The position numbers were made by a program, and so were the translations under genes. Under the pieces are notes generated by a model. It did not search any database, was not told the DNA's origin, and worked only from the letters and a program-made list of their open reading frames with translations. From UBA8752 sp036159995 (GTDB taxonomy: Bacteria; Bacteroidota; Bacteroidia; Flavobacteriales_D; Sanyastnellaceae), in the NCBI GenBank assembly GCA_036159995.1, contig JAYYEI010000048.1, positions 1 to 7,615 on the forward strand: a stretch of 7,615 nt of DNA, read 5' to 3'. Positions 1 to 6,762 of this stretch are shown in pieces. How positions within the stretch are numbered: the stretch's first letter is position 1; every line of letters starts with the position of its first letter.

Positions 1-232
1 GTTGGAGGAACCACTGCATGGCGGGGTCGACTTCACCGGCACCGCCCGACAGCACGATACCTCCGAGCGGTGTGGCCTCCGTGTCGGTGTCCGGCCCGAG
101 CCGCCAGGTCTGGATGGGCTGAGCCAAGGCCAAGGCCGGCAAGAGCGCCAGTGAGGTGGTCACGAGGCAGGTGCAGAGGCGAGTGGGGAGGGGGGAGGTT
201 CCACGGGCTGACATGGACCAAAATTCGCCCAT
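1..232 (-). CDS. Secreted cyanophycinase-like (peptidase S51) protein, N-terminal fragment
   Basis: This minus-strand reading frame runs off the left edge, so only the first 71-77 residues are present. Two in-frame ATGs fit, at 232 and 214, with an in-frame TAG ten codons above the first; neither has a clear ribosome binding site. Read from 214, the protein starts with a signal peptide: an Arg-containing n-region, a hydrophobic stretch at about residues 17-30 and a probable cleavage after ALA (29-31). The mature part then reads GGIVLSGGAGEVDPAMQWFL (51-70). This resembles the first strand and Gly-rich turn of cyanophycinase-like serine peptidases (GGG-x-DVDEA-x-W pattern). Those enzymes cleave Asp-Arg dipeptides from cyanophycin or act as related exopeptidases. 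The catalytic Ser lies outside the window, so activity cannot be judged. The secreted, partial reading frame is well supported; the family rests on one motif. It is divergent from ndk. Confidence 0.55.
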   Translation of the reverse strand, partial: MGEFWSMSARGTSPLPTRLCTCLVTTSLALLPALALAQPIQTWRLGPDTDTEATPLGGIVLSGGAGEVDPAMQWFLQ

Positions 233-257
233 GGCGCGGAATGGCCCTGCCCTGCGC

Positions 258-265
258 TATTTTTG
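258..265 (+). promoter_or_regulatory. Probable -7 promoter element of ndk
   Basis: TATTTTTG matches the Bacteroidota -7 consensus TAnnTTTG exactly. It lies 35 bases before the ndk start codon, which would give a leader of about 30 bases. No convincing TTG-type -33 element is found 17-23 bases upstream, so the call rests on the -7 box and its position in the divergent gap. Confidence 0.45.
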
Positions 266-300
266 CGGCGCGAAAGCGCACACAATCAATCCAAAGGACC

Positions 301-720
301 ATGGCCACCAACCGCACGTTCACCATGATCAAGCCCGACGCCACCGGCGCCGGCAACACCGGAAAGATCATCGACCGCATCATCGAAGCCGGATTCACCA
401 TCAAGGCGATGAAGTGGACCCAACTCAGCCTCGCCGATGCCCAGGCGTTTTACGCCGTGCACAGCGAGCGTCCCTTCTTCGGTGAGCTCACCGAGTACAT
501 GAGCAGCGGCCCGATCGTCGCCGCCATCCTCGAGAAGGACAATGCTGTGGCCGACTTCCGCACCCTGATCGGGGCCACCAACCCGGCAGAGGCTGCGCCT
601 GGTACCATCCGTGCCGACTTCGCCGAAAGCATCGCCGCCAACGCTGTCCACGGCAGCGACAGCGATGAGAACGCCGCCATCGAAGGCAGCTTTTACTTCA
701 GCGAGCGCGAGCTCGCCTGA
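301..720 (+). CDS. ndk: Nucleoside diphosphate kinase
   Basis: A 139-residue protein of the usual bacterial Ndk length. The enzyme moves the gamma phosphate of a nucleoside triphosphate (mostly ATP) onto other nucleoside diphosphates through a phospho-histidine, balancing NTP and dNTP pools in the cytoplasm. The diagnostic segment NAVHGSDS (114-121) carries the catalytic His117. Other family positions are present: K11 in IKPD, Y51, F59, R87, T93 in GATNP, R104 and N114. The reading frame is open further upstream, to an ATG at 70, but the ATG at 301 is preferred. It gives the canonical N-terminus MATNRTFTMIKPDA and follows AAAGGA (292-297), one of the few Shine-Dalgarno-like sequences in this window. 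It also sits just downstream of a TAnnTTTG promoter box. The sequence closely resembles Flavobacteriia-type Ndk. It is followed by icd 118 bases later, which seems to have its own promoter. Confidence 0.97.
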   Translation: MATNRTFTMIKPDATGAGNTGKIIDRIIEAGFTIKAMKWTQLSLADAQAFYAVHSERPFFGELTEYMSSGPIVAAILEKDNAVADFRTLIGATNPAEAAPGTIRADFAESIAANAVHGSDSDENAAIEGSFYFSERELA

Positions 721-739
721 TTCGGCTCCGTTCCACTTC

Positions 740-758
740 TCGTGTCTTGAGGACACGA
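740..758 (+). terminator. Possible weak terminator or attenuating hairpin after ndk
   Basis: TCGTGTC (740-746) pairs with GACACGA (752-758) around the loop TTGAG, giving a 7-bp stem 20 bases after the ndk stop. Only three T residues follow, so it would be a weak intrinsic terminator. It could instead stabilise the ndk mRNA 3' end. The following TTTG overlaps the proposed -33 box of the next promoter. Confidence 0.3.
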
Positions 759-791
759 TTTGACCGACCCCGCAGGCCGGCAGTACTTTCG
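759..791 (+). promoter_or_regulatory. Probable promoter of icd (Bacteroidota -33/-7 type)
   Basis: TTTG (759-762) and TACTTTCG (784-791) are separated by 21 bases. This matches the Bacteroidota consensus TTTG-N17-23-TAnnTTTG apart from one base in the -7 box. Transcription would start near 796, leaving a leader of about 40 bases before the ATG at 839. It suggests that icd is transcribed separately from ndk. Confidence 0.5.
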
Positions 792-838
792 CGCCCCGTC
801 CTTCCGACACCGGTGGACGGTCCAACACCGCACTGACC

Positions 839-2068
839 ATGGAAAAGATCAAGGTCCACAATCCCGTCGTCGAGCTCGATGGCGATGAGATGACCCGCAT
901 CATCTGGCAATTCATCAAGGACCGGCTCATCCTGCCGTACCTCGACATCGAACTGCTCTACTACGACCTGGGCATAGAGAAGCGCGACGAGACGGACGAT
1001 CAGATCACGGTCGACGCCGCCGAAGCGATCAAGAAGCACAGCGTCGGCATCAAGTGCGCGACCATCACGCCAGACGAGCAGCGCGTGGAGGAGTTCGGCC
1101 TGAAGAAGATGTGGCGCAGCCCCAACGGTACGCTCCGCAACATCATCGGTGGCACCGTCTTCCGAGAGCCCATCATCATGAAGAACGTCCCGCGCCTGGT
1201 GCCGGGTTGGACGCAGCCGATCTGCATCGGCCGTCACGCCTTCGGGGACCAGTACAAGGCCACTGACGCGGTGATCCAAGGCAAGGGCAAGCTGACCATG
1301 ACCTTCATTCCCGAGGGCGGAGGAGAGCCCACCGAATGGGAGGTCTACAATTTCGAGGGCGAAGGCGGGGTCGCCATGAGCATGTACAACACGGACGAAA
1401 GCATCTACGGCTTCGCCCGCAGTTGCATGAACCAGGCCCTGTCCAAGGGATGGCCGCTGTATCTCTCCACGAAGAACACCATTCTCAAGGCCTACGACGG
1501 TCGTTTCAAGGACATCTTCCAGGAGGTCTTCGACAACGAGTTCAAGGCCCAGTTCGAGGCTGCTGGCATTACGTATGAGCACCGCCTCATCGACGACATG
1601 GTCGCTGCGGCCATGAAGTGGAACGGCGGCTTCGTGTGGGCGTGCAAGAACTACGACGGCGACGTGCAGTCCGACACCGTGGCACAGGGTTTCGGGTCCC
1701 TCGGCCTGATGACGTCCACCCTCGTGACGCCCGATGGCAAGACCATGGAGGCCGAGGCCGCCCACGGGACCGTGACCCGCCACTACCGCCAGCACCAGCA
1801 AGGCAAGAAGACGTCCACCAACCCCATCGCGAGCATCTTCGCCTGGACCCGCGGCCTCGACTTCCGCGGCAAGCTGGACGGCAACGATGCCCTGCGCAAC
1901 TTCGCCCAGACCTTGGAGCAGGTGTGTATCGACGTGGTCGAGAGCGGCCGCATGACCAAGGACCTTGCCCTGCTCATCCACGAGAAAGCGATGACCGACG
2001 AGCACTGGCTCACCACCGAGGAGTTCCTCGATGCCATCGACGGCGAACTGAAGGCCCGCATGGCCTGA
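839..2068 (+). CDS. icd: NADP-dependent isocitrate dehydrogenase, eukaryote-like homodimeric type
   Basis: A 409-residue enzyme that oxidatively decarboxylates isocitrate to 2-oxoglutarate in the TCA cycle and makes NADPH. It resembles mitochondrial and cytosolic eukaryotic IDH far more than the E. coli Icd type. From memory, it aligns with human IDH1 with almost no shift in numbering. Isocitrate-binding residues are seen at SPNGTLR (94-100), R109 and R132 (IGRHAFGDQY); catalytic Y139 and K212 (STKNTIL); metal ligands D252, D275 and D279 (YDGDVQSD). R314-H315 in TVTRHYR are the positions that read the NADP 2'-phosphate. STNPIASIFAWTRGL (326-340) is also typical. The ATG at 839 has no strong Shine-Dalgarno sequence but gives the family's usual N-terminus and length. 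Codons are strongly biased to C/G in third position, as expected for a highly expressed gene. A promoter lies upstream and a strong terminator follows 23 bases after the stop. Confidence 0.97.
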   Translation: MEKIKVHNPVVELDGDEMTRIIWQFIKDRLILPYLDIELLYYDLGIEKRDETDDQITVDAAEAIKKHSVGIKCATITPDEQRVEEFGLKKMWRSPNGTLRNIIGGTVFREPIIMKNVPRLVPGWTQPICIGRHAFGDQYKATDAVIQGKGKLTMTFIPEGGGEPTEWEVYNFEGEGGVAMSMYNTDESIYGFARSCMNQALSKGWPLYLSTKNTILKAYDGRFKDIFQEVFDNEFKAQFEAAGITYEHRLIDDMVAAAMKWNGGFVWACKNYDGDVQSDTVAQGFGSLGLMTSTLVTPDGKTMEAEAAHGTVTRHYRQHQQGKKTSTNPIASIFAWTRGLDFRGKLDGNDALRNFAQTLEQVCIDVVESGRMTKDLALLIHEKAMTDEHWLTTEEFLDAIDGELKARMA

Positions 2069-2090
2069 GACGGAACGTCAGCAAATCAAA

Positions 2091-2120
2091 AGGAAAAGGG
2101 GCTCTGAAGCCCCTTTTTCT
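2091..2120. terminator. Bidirectional intrinsic terminator between convergent icd and the Hpt gene
   Basis: AAAAGGGGCT (2094-2103) pairs perfectly with AGCCCCTTTT (2108-2117) around a CTGA loop, followed by TTTTT on the plus strand. On the minus strand the same hairpin is followed by TTTTCCTTTT. It lies in the 71-base gap between the icd stop (2068) and the stop of the minus-strand Hpt gene (2140), so it can end transcription from both sides. Confidence 0.9.
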
Positions 2121-2139
2121 GTTGGTCAACCCCGGTCGC

Positions 2140-2463
2140 TCAGAGGGCCTCGAATGCCGTGAAGAGGGCGTCGAATTCGGGCTCGATGGAGGGCCACAGG
2201 TCTCCCATGTTCGAGGCGTCCAGTCGGCGAAGGGTCCCTTCCAACGTGACGGCGCCCCATTGGGTCAGGGAGGGGCCTATGGCGTGGCGCACTTTGGACA
2301 CCGTATCCATGTCGCCTTCCGAAATGGCGCGGGCCATCTGTTCCCGGGATTCCGTGAAGCTGTTGACGGACACTCCGATGAATTCGGTCCAGCTGGCCTC
2401 GTCCGTTCCGAACAGGCCGCGGAAGAACGTGGCGTCGAACTCAGTTGCGGTTGTGGCGGGCAT
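2140..2463 (-). CDS. Stand-alone Hpt (histidine phosphotransfer) protein
   Basis: A 107-residue cytoplasmic protein, the size of a single Hpt four-helix domain. It probably takes the phosphoryl group from the receiver domain of the upstream hybrid kinase and passes it to an unidentified response regulator. The proposed phospho-acceptor is H60, in RHAIGPSLTQWGA (59-71). This has the spacing of the Hpt motif (His, then a small residue and Ser, then Gly on the same helix). A four-helix pattern can be followed through the chain: about 11-18, 23-49, 52-68 and 72-83. The Lys normally found three residues after the His is Gly here (G63), which is unusual. The gene overlaps the 3' end of the kinase gene by 23 bases and has no Shine-Dalgarno sequence, which suggests translational coupling. 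The call rests on context plus the motif; no other family fits better. Confidence 0.75.
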   Translation of the reverse strand: MPATTATEFDATFFRGLFGTDEASWTEFIGVSVNSFTESREQMARAISEGDMDTVSKVRHAIGPSLTQWGAVTLEGTLRRLDASNMGDLWPSIEPEFDALFTAFEAL

Positions 2464-5080
2464 GGACGTGGGTTTTGAGGAACTCCTCCAGCTCTGAGGG
2501 AGTAATGGGCTTGGTCAGGACGCCGTCGAAGCCCAGTTGTCGATACTTGGTGCGGTCGTCGTTGCCGGCATGGGCCGTGAAGGCGTGCACCTCGGGGAGG
2601 TGGATGTCGAGCGTTTTCATCCGCTGAAGGGTTTCGATTCCATCCATTCCGGGCATCTGGATGTCCATCAGGACCAGATCGAACGGCTGTGAGCCGATCA
2701 GTTCGAGGGCGGACGGGCCGGAATCGGCAATGGTGAGGTCGAGGTTCCACGGTTTGCACATGGCCTGCATCACCATCTGGTTCGGGAGCATGTCCTCAAC
2801 ATACAGCATGCGCAGGCCCTCCGGATTGGCCTCCGCGGTTCCTTCGACAACGGGGATGGTTGTGTTGGCTTGGAGGATGGGGAGGGTGAGGCTGAAGCTG
2901 AATTCGGATCCATTGCCCAGCTCGCTGTCGATGTGCAAATCGGAGTCCATCAGGTTGAGGATACGGACCACAATGCCCAGCCCGAGTCCGGTTCCACCGA
3001 ATTGGCGGGCAATTCCCGTGTGGGCCTGTCGGAACGCCTCTTTGATGAGATCGCGATTCTCCTCGGAGATGCCGATGCCCGTGTCCCGGATGGACCAATG
3101 CAAGTGCGCTTCATTGCCCTTCCGCTCGCATTCCACAGTCAGCCTGACTTCGCCCTGCTCGGTGAATTTGAACGCGTTGGAAAGCAGGTTGTTCAGGACC
3201 TGGCTGAGGCGGGTGGCATCGCATTCCACCTCCAACCCCTCACACCCGGACAGGGTCTTGTTGAATTGGACGGCGTCCTTCCGCTGGCCCGAGTCGACCC
3301 GGTCGAGGTTCTGGAGGAAATCGTCCAGATTCATGGGGGAGGGGGCCAGTTCCAATTTGCCCGCTTCGGCCTTCGAGAAGTCCAGGATGTCGTTAACGAG
3401 ATCGAGGAGATGCTGGGAAGAGGTGTGAATGTTTTGGGCGAATTGTGTGGCTTCTTCCTGTCTTCCTTCCTCATTGAGGAGGTTGGCGAGGACAATGATG
3501 CTGTGCAACGGGGTGCGGATCTCGTGGGAGACCGTGGCGAGGAATTCATCCTTGGCCTGGAGGGCGGTCTCCAATTCGGCTTGGATCTCCTTCAGTTGGG
3601 TGATGTTGAAGCCGTAGGTCAGCAGGTATCGAATGGGTTTGTCCTCGCCAATGCTAAACTGGTAACGGCCGATGACGTATTTCTCTTCCCGGCCGTTCAC
3701 CATGAACTCCCGCTCCCTCAGGGGGACATCCTTGCCTTCATAGCCCGCCCGGTCGAGGGCGATGGAATCCTCAACCCACTCTTCAGAAAACACCTCTTTT
3801 TCTTCTTTGCCGAGCAGCTCCTCTCGCGTCCGGCCCAACACCGTACAGGCGTTGTCGTTGACAAAGGTGAACTGAAGGTCTTCGTTCTTCAGGCTGACCA
3901 TGAGGGGCAGTCCATTGAGCAGGCTGGCACTGAGCGTCCGTTCCTGTTCGAGGTCGAGCCGTAGCTTTTTGGGCTCCGTGATGTCCCGAATGAAGCTGGA
4001 GAAAATGATTTCGTTGTCGACCGGCACATCGGTGATGTAGAGCTCGATGTCGAACACTTCACCGCTCTTGCGGAGGGCTTGGATTTCAAAGGACTTGTTG
4101 AGGACAGGGCCATGACCGGTGGCGTGGTAATGGTCCATTCCTTTGTCGTGGCTCTCCCGGAAGCCATGGGGGATGATGAGTTCGCCCAAGGTTTTGCCCA
4201 CGGCTTCCTCGCGGGTCCAGCCGAAGATGATTTCAGCCTTTCGGTTCCATTCGATGATGCGGGATTTGCCGTCGGCGAGCACCACGGCATCCAAGGCGGA
4301 TTCGATGACACTCCCAAACAGGTTCCGGCTGTCCTTGAGCTCGTCGAGGGTTTTGCGCAGGTCCTTGGTCTGGCGCCGAATCTCCCGTTCCATGCCCTGG
4401 GTGAGCAGGGCGTTGGTCTCCCGCTGCTCTTTCAATCCGCTGCGGAGGCGTTCCAATGCGAGGTTCAGGGCGCGCACCTCGGTGATGCGCGGGCGGGTGT
4501 CCACCGGTTGGTCCAATTCTCCGCGGCGCAGGGTCTCGGCGGTCGCGCGAAGCGACTGAAGCGGCCTGGAAACGCGGACCAGCAAAAAGAAGTACAGGCC
4601 GATGACGGTCAGGACCACGAGGCTCAGGGCGACTTGGAGAGGGAGTGACAACTCCTTTAGTTGAGCCTCCGAGTAGGTGGTGGCCCCTTTGACGAAGATG
4701 GTCCCGCTGATCCGCCCACCTTGGAACGGAACCTTGACGAGCAGGGGATCGTCTGCTTCGAACTGCTCCCGATTGATGTTGGGCGGGCTTGTGATGAGCG
4801 TGGCATCGCCTTCGAATTGAAGGGCGCTGAATTGGATGCTCTCTTGCTCTTCGATGGCCTTGAAATACAGCGGGATGTCGAGCAACTGGTCCCGCTCGGC
4901 GGCGATGCTCATCGTGCGGGCGATCGTGTTGGCCATGACGGTCAACTCCTGTCGTTGGAACTCAATCAGGGCCAATTGCTGCTGTCTTGGCACATACCAC
5001 CCGACGAGCAGCATGAAGGCCAGGGACAGCAGGAGGAAGGGCCCCCAGATCCGAGCGACAAGGGAGTTGAATCCGTTCAT
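2441..5080 (-). CDS. Membrane hybrid sensor histidine kinase (TM-TM-HAMP-PAS-PAS-HisKA-HATPase-REC)
   Basis: An 879-residue inner-membrane kinase. Segments in order are: TM1 (13-30), an extracytoplasmic sensor region of about 115 residues (31-146), TM2 (147-169), HAMP (about 169-221), a coiled coil (215-250), PAS1 (about 252-370), PAS2 (about 380-497), HisKA, HATPase and REC. The H-box is SHEIRTP, with H519 as the autophosphorylation site. The ATPase has the N-box NNLLSNAFKFT (N631, N635), G1 DTGIG (666-670), F-box EAFRQ and G2 GGTGLGLG (695-702). The C-terminal receiver (about 756-870) has acidic E762-D763, phospho-acceptor D806 in LMDIQMPGMDG, T835 and K857, so every catalytic part looks intact. 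The start overlaps the preceding gene's stop (ATGA), and the end overlaps the Hpt gene. There is no DNA-binding domain, so output must pass through Hpt or another regulator. The signal is unknown; its neighbours suggest an anion or other small solute met in the periplasm. Confidence 0.95.
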   Translation of the reverse strand: MNGFNSLVARIWGPFLLLSLAFMLLVGWYVPRQQQLALIEFQRQELTVMANTIARTMSIAAERDQLLDIPLYFKAIEEQESIQFSALQFEGDATLITSPPNINREQFEADDPLLVKVPFQGGRISGTIFVKGATTYSEAQLKELSLPLQVALSLVVLTVIGLYFFLLVRVSRPLQSLRATAETLRRGELDQPVDTRPRITEVRALNLALERLRSGLKEQRETNALLTQGMEREIRRQTKDLRKTLDELKDSRNLFGSVIESALDAVVLADGKSRIIEWNRKAEIIFGWTREEAVGKTLGELIIPHGFRESHDKGMDHYHATGHGPVLNKSFEIQALRKSGEVFDIELYITDVPVDNEIIFSSFIRDITEPKKLRLDLEQERTLSASLLNGLPLMVSLKNEDLQFTFVNDNACTVLGRTREELLGKEEKEVFSEEWVEDSIALDRAGYEGKDVPLREREFMVNGREEKYVIGRYQFSIGEDKPIRYLLTYGFNITQLKEIQAELETALQAKDEFLATVSHEIRTPLHSIIVLANLLNEEGRQEEATQFAQNIHTSSQHLLDLVNDILDFSKAEAGKLELAPSPMNLDDFLQNLDRVDSGQRKDAVQFNKTLSGCEGLEVECDATRLSQVLNNLLSNAFKFTEQGEVRLTVECERKGNEAHLHWSIRDTGIGISEENRDLIKEAFRQAHTGIARQFGGTGLGLGIVVRILNLMDSDLHIDSELGNGSEFSFSLTLPILQANTTIPVVEGTAEANPEGLRMLYVEDMLPNQMVMQAMCKPWNLDLTIADSGPSALELIGSQPFDLVLMDIQMPGMDGIETLQRMKTLDIHLPEVHAFTAHAGNDDRTKYRQLGFDGVLTKPITPSELEEFLKTHVHARHNRN

Positions 5081-5487
5081 TGCAAACGGAGCATCATGTC
5101 GGTTGGCGCCTCGACATCATGGAGGATGCCGATGGCGCCGCGGTGGGTCCGCACATAGTTGACGACTTCCGTTTCGTCCTGTACGAAGACCGGAGGATCC
5201 GTCCGTCCCTGGAAGACGAGGGAGAGCCAGTGTTTCTGATATTCGAAACCATCTGTTTCGAACGCCCACAGCGCCGTCTGTTCGAAGGACCTGCTGTCGC
5301 TGGCGGGCAGAACGATGGTGACGGCAACGTCATTGTCCCAAGTAGACCGCTCGCCGATCATGACGGACTTGATCTCGTCCGTGGTCCACGTCAGTCGACC
5401 GATGTCGTTCGCGATGGGTACCGCGTCCTGGGCCAGACCCCACAGGGCCCAGCAGAACAGGGTGGTGAGGAGAATCAATCGCTTCAT
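5077..5487 (-). CDS. Short PstS-like periplasmic substrate-binding domain protein
   Basis: A 136-residue exported protein. The reading frame is open above, but the ATG at 5487 is chosen. It starts a clear signal peptide (MKR, then a hydrophobic run to about residue 18, cleavage near GLAQ) and overlaps the stop of the porin gene by the 4 bases ATGA. The mature part resembles the C-terminal half-lobe of phosphate-ABC-type binding proteins: D37-E38-I39-K40 followed by IGERSTWDND (44-53), then KHWLSLVFQGRTDPP (85-99) and RTHRGAIGIL (113-122). These match the PstS-like pattern of 'GK..W..G', 'W...F.G....P' and 'PGAIGY'. At about 115 mature residues it is far too short for a whole two-lobe binding protein, and no ABC permease or ATPase lies nearby. 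I infer a signalling role with the kinase encoded next, rather than transport. The ligand is unknown; phosphate is only suggested by the family. Confidence 0.7.
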   Translation of the reverse strand: MKRLILLTTLFCWALWGLAQDAVPIANDIGRLTWTTDEIKSVMIGERSTWDNDVAVTIVLPASDSRSFEQTALWAFETDGFEYQKHWLSLVFQGRTDPPVFVQDETEVVNYVRTHRGAIGILHDVEAPTDMMLRLQ

Positions 5488-6614
5488 TGCATGCAATAGG
5501 CTACGCGAAACTTCATCTCCCATTTGTCATCCGCCGGAATTTCGAAACCGTCGCGACCCGTGTACCGCTCGATCTGGACCTGGGTTTTGACGAGAACGCT
5601 GAATTCATATTGCCAGCCGAGGCCGACCTTGAGCAGGTCGTTGGATTTGATGTGGAGGTCGATGGCCTGTGTGCGGCACCGGTCGGCGAGCATGTAGAGC
5701 TGCCCCCGCTTGCCCATTTTGTGCCCAGCGAAGAGGAACATGGTGGTGTTGGCCGACCGCTCCGTGGGAAGCCCGACGATGAGATCGGGGTCATTGCCCT
5801 CGGCCAATCCTGTCTGGTTGAAGGTGCCTTCGAAGAGCACTTCCCATTTGCCCCGCTTGCGCCAGAGGCTGAAGCAGTACAGCCGGTAGTCGAGGTCGAC
5901 GGGGTGCCAACCTTCATCGCCCATGGTGTAATGGATGCCGCCGGCATGCCCGGAGTGGGCGCCGACCATGTTGCCGTAGATGATGTCGCTGTAGTAGCTG
6001 AGGTTGACCCGCATCTGCTTTTCTGGCTTGATGTGGACTGCGGCGGTGACGGACTTCTGAAAGTTGCCGTCGCTGACGTCGTTGGAGCTCATACCGTTGC
6101 CGACGACGAGGTCGTAGCCGAATCGGAGTTTGCCAATGTTCTGCCCCTGCAGCCGGAGGCCCAGCGTGTGGATGGGGACGTGCGCCCCGAACGACCGGGG
6201 TCGGTCGATGGTCGGGAAGAACAGCCGGCCGTGGTGGTAGACGTCGTTCCAATAGTTGACCGGGGTGTGCATTTTCCCGACGATGACGCTCAGCCACTCG
6301 CGGAATTCGTACTTGAGCCGGGCCCGCTCCATGCTGACCTTGAAGTCCGCCGAGCCGTGGCCGTGGGAATTCAAGGGGGCGACCACCGTCTCGCCGAGGA
6401 AGGAAATCTTCGGGGTGATCTTGCTCGTGACGAACAGGTCGTGCTCGCCGAGGCTGAAATCGCTGAAGCGCTCATCGCCCTCGTTCTCGATGGTGGAGGT
6501 GATGTGACCGAACAACTTGAACTCCGTGGAGGGCGCATTCTGCCCTGCGAGGGGGGCAGTCCACAACCACAGTGCGCCCGTCAGGGCGACAAGACAGAAG
6601 CGTGATTGGCTCAT
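5484..6614 (-). CDS. Outer-membrane porin-like beta-barrel protein
   Basis: A 376-residue protein with a signal peptide (hydrophobic residues about 7-22, cleavage near PLAGQ at 21-25). The rest alternates polar and hydrophobic residues as in amphipathic beta-strands, with aromatic girdles and short turns: EFKLFGHITSTIE (31-43), the strand 98-114 ending VGKMHTP, LRLQGQNIGKLRFGYDLVVG (153-172), MRVNLSYYSDIIYG (201-214) and the closing strand KWEMKFRVAY (364-373). The segment GKMHTPVNYWNDVYHHGR (113-130) recalls trimeric-porin-like proteins encoded beside PstS-like and kinase genes elsewhere (from memory). The ATG at 6614 is chosen over an upstream in-frame ATG (6833) because it begins the signal peptide. 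It is the first gene of the signalling unit; its stop overlaps the next start (ATGA). It ends CMQ instead of the usual terminal aromatic residue. It is most likely a solute channel of unknown specificity. Confidence 0.75.
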   Translation of the reverse strand: MSQSRFCLVALTGALWLWTAPLAGQNAPSTEFKLFGHITSTIENEGDERFSDFSLGEHDLFVTSKITPKISFLGETVVAPLNSHGHGSADFKVSMERARLKYEFREWLSVIVGKMHTPVNYWNDVYHHGRLFFPTIDRPRSFGAHVPIHTLGLRLQGQNIGKLRFGYDLVVGNGMSSNDVSDGNFQKSVTAAVHIKPEKQMRVNLSYYSDIIYGNMVGAHSGHAGGIHYTMGDEGWHPVDLDYRLYCFSLWRKRGKWEVLFEGTFNQTGLAEGNDPDLIVGLPTERSANTTMFLFAGHKMGKRGQLYMLADRCRTQAIDLHIKSNDLLKVGLGWQYEFSVLVKTQVQIERYTGRDGFEIPADDKWEMKFRVAYCMQ

Positions 6615-6723
6615 GAATACAAGGTACGGCTTGCCCCCTGTGGGAATGTTCCGGACTGTTGCGGGTTTCGAAGCAGCCCCTGGGGACATTCTGGACGAAT
6701 TCGACTCAAGATGACGGAAGTCA

Positions 6724-6754
6724 TTGGGCAGGACGGTGACCTGGGATACTTTCA
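6724..6754 (+). promoter_or_regulatory. Possible promoter of the small membrane ORF
   Basis: TTG (6724-6726) and TACTTTCA (6747-6754) are 20 bases apart and resemble the proposed icd promoter (TACTTTCG). The transcript would start only a few bases before the ATG at 6763, so the gene would be almost leaderless. This lowers confidence. Confidence 0.25.
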
Positions 6755-6762
6755 TTTCCGCC

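Noticed and set aside
70..300. An N-terminal extension of Ndk from an ATG at 70.
   Set aside because: Ndk proteins are about 140 residues. The extension is low-complexity Arg/Pro/Gly and antisense to the signal-peptide gene.
698..2005. A 435-residue minus-strand reading frame antisense to icd.
   Set aside because: It mirrors the high-GC third positions of icd. Its composition (Val, Leu, His, Gly, Asp) is typical of an antisense shadow, and icd is certain.
2870..3964. A 364-residue plus-strand reading frame within the kinase gene.
   Set aside because: It is antisense to intact HisKA, HATPase and PAS domains and shows no motif of its own.
5487..6605. A 372-residue plus-strand reading frame antisense to the porin gene.
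   Set aside because: It is rich in Val, Asp and Glu with no domain or signal. The opposite frame has a signal peptide, beta-strand pattern and operon overlap.
6615..6640. TACCTTGT just before the porin start as a -7 promoter box.
   Set aside because: It lies only five bases from the ATG, so transcription would begin at or inside the start codon, and no -33 box fits.
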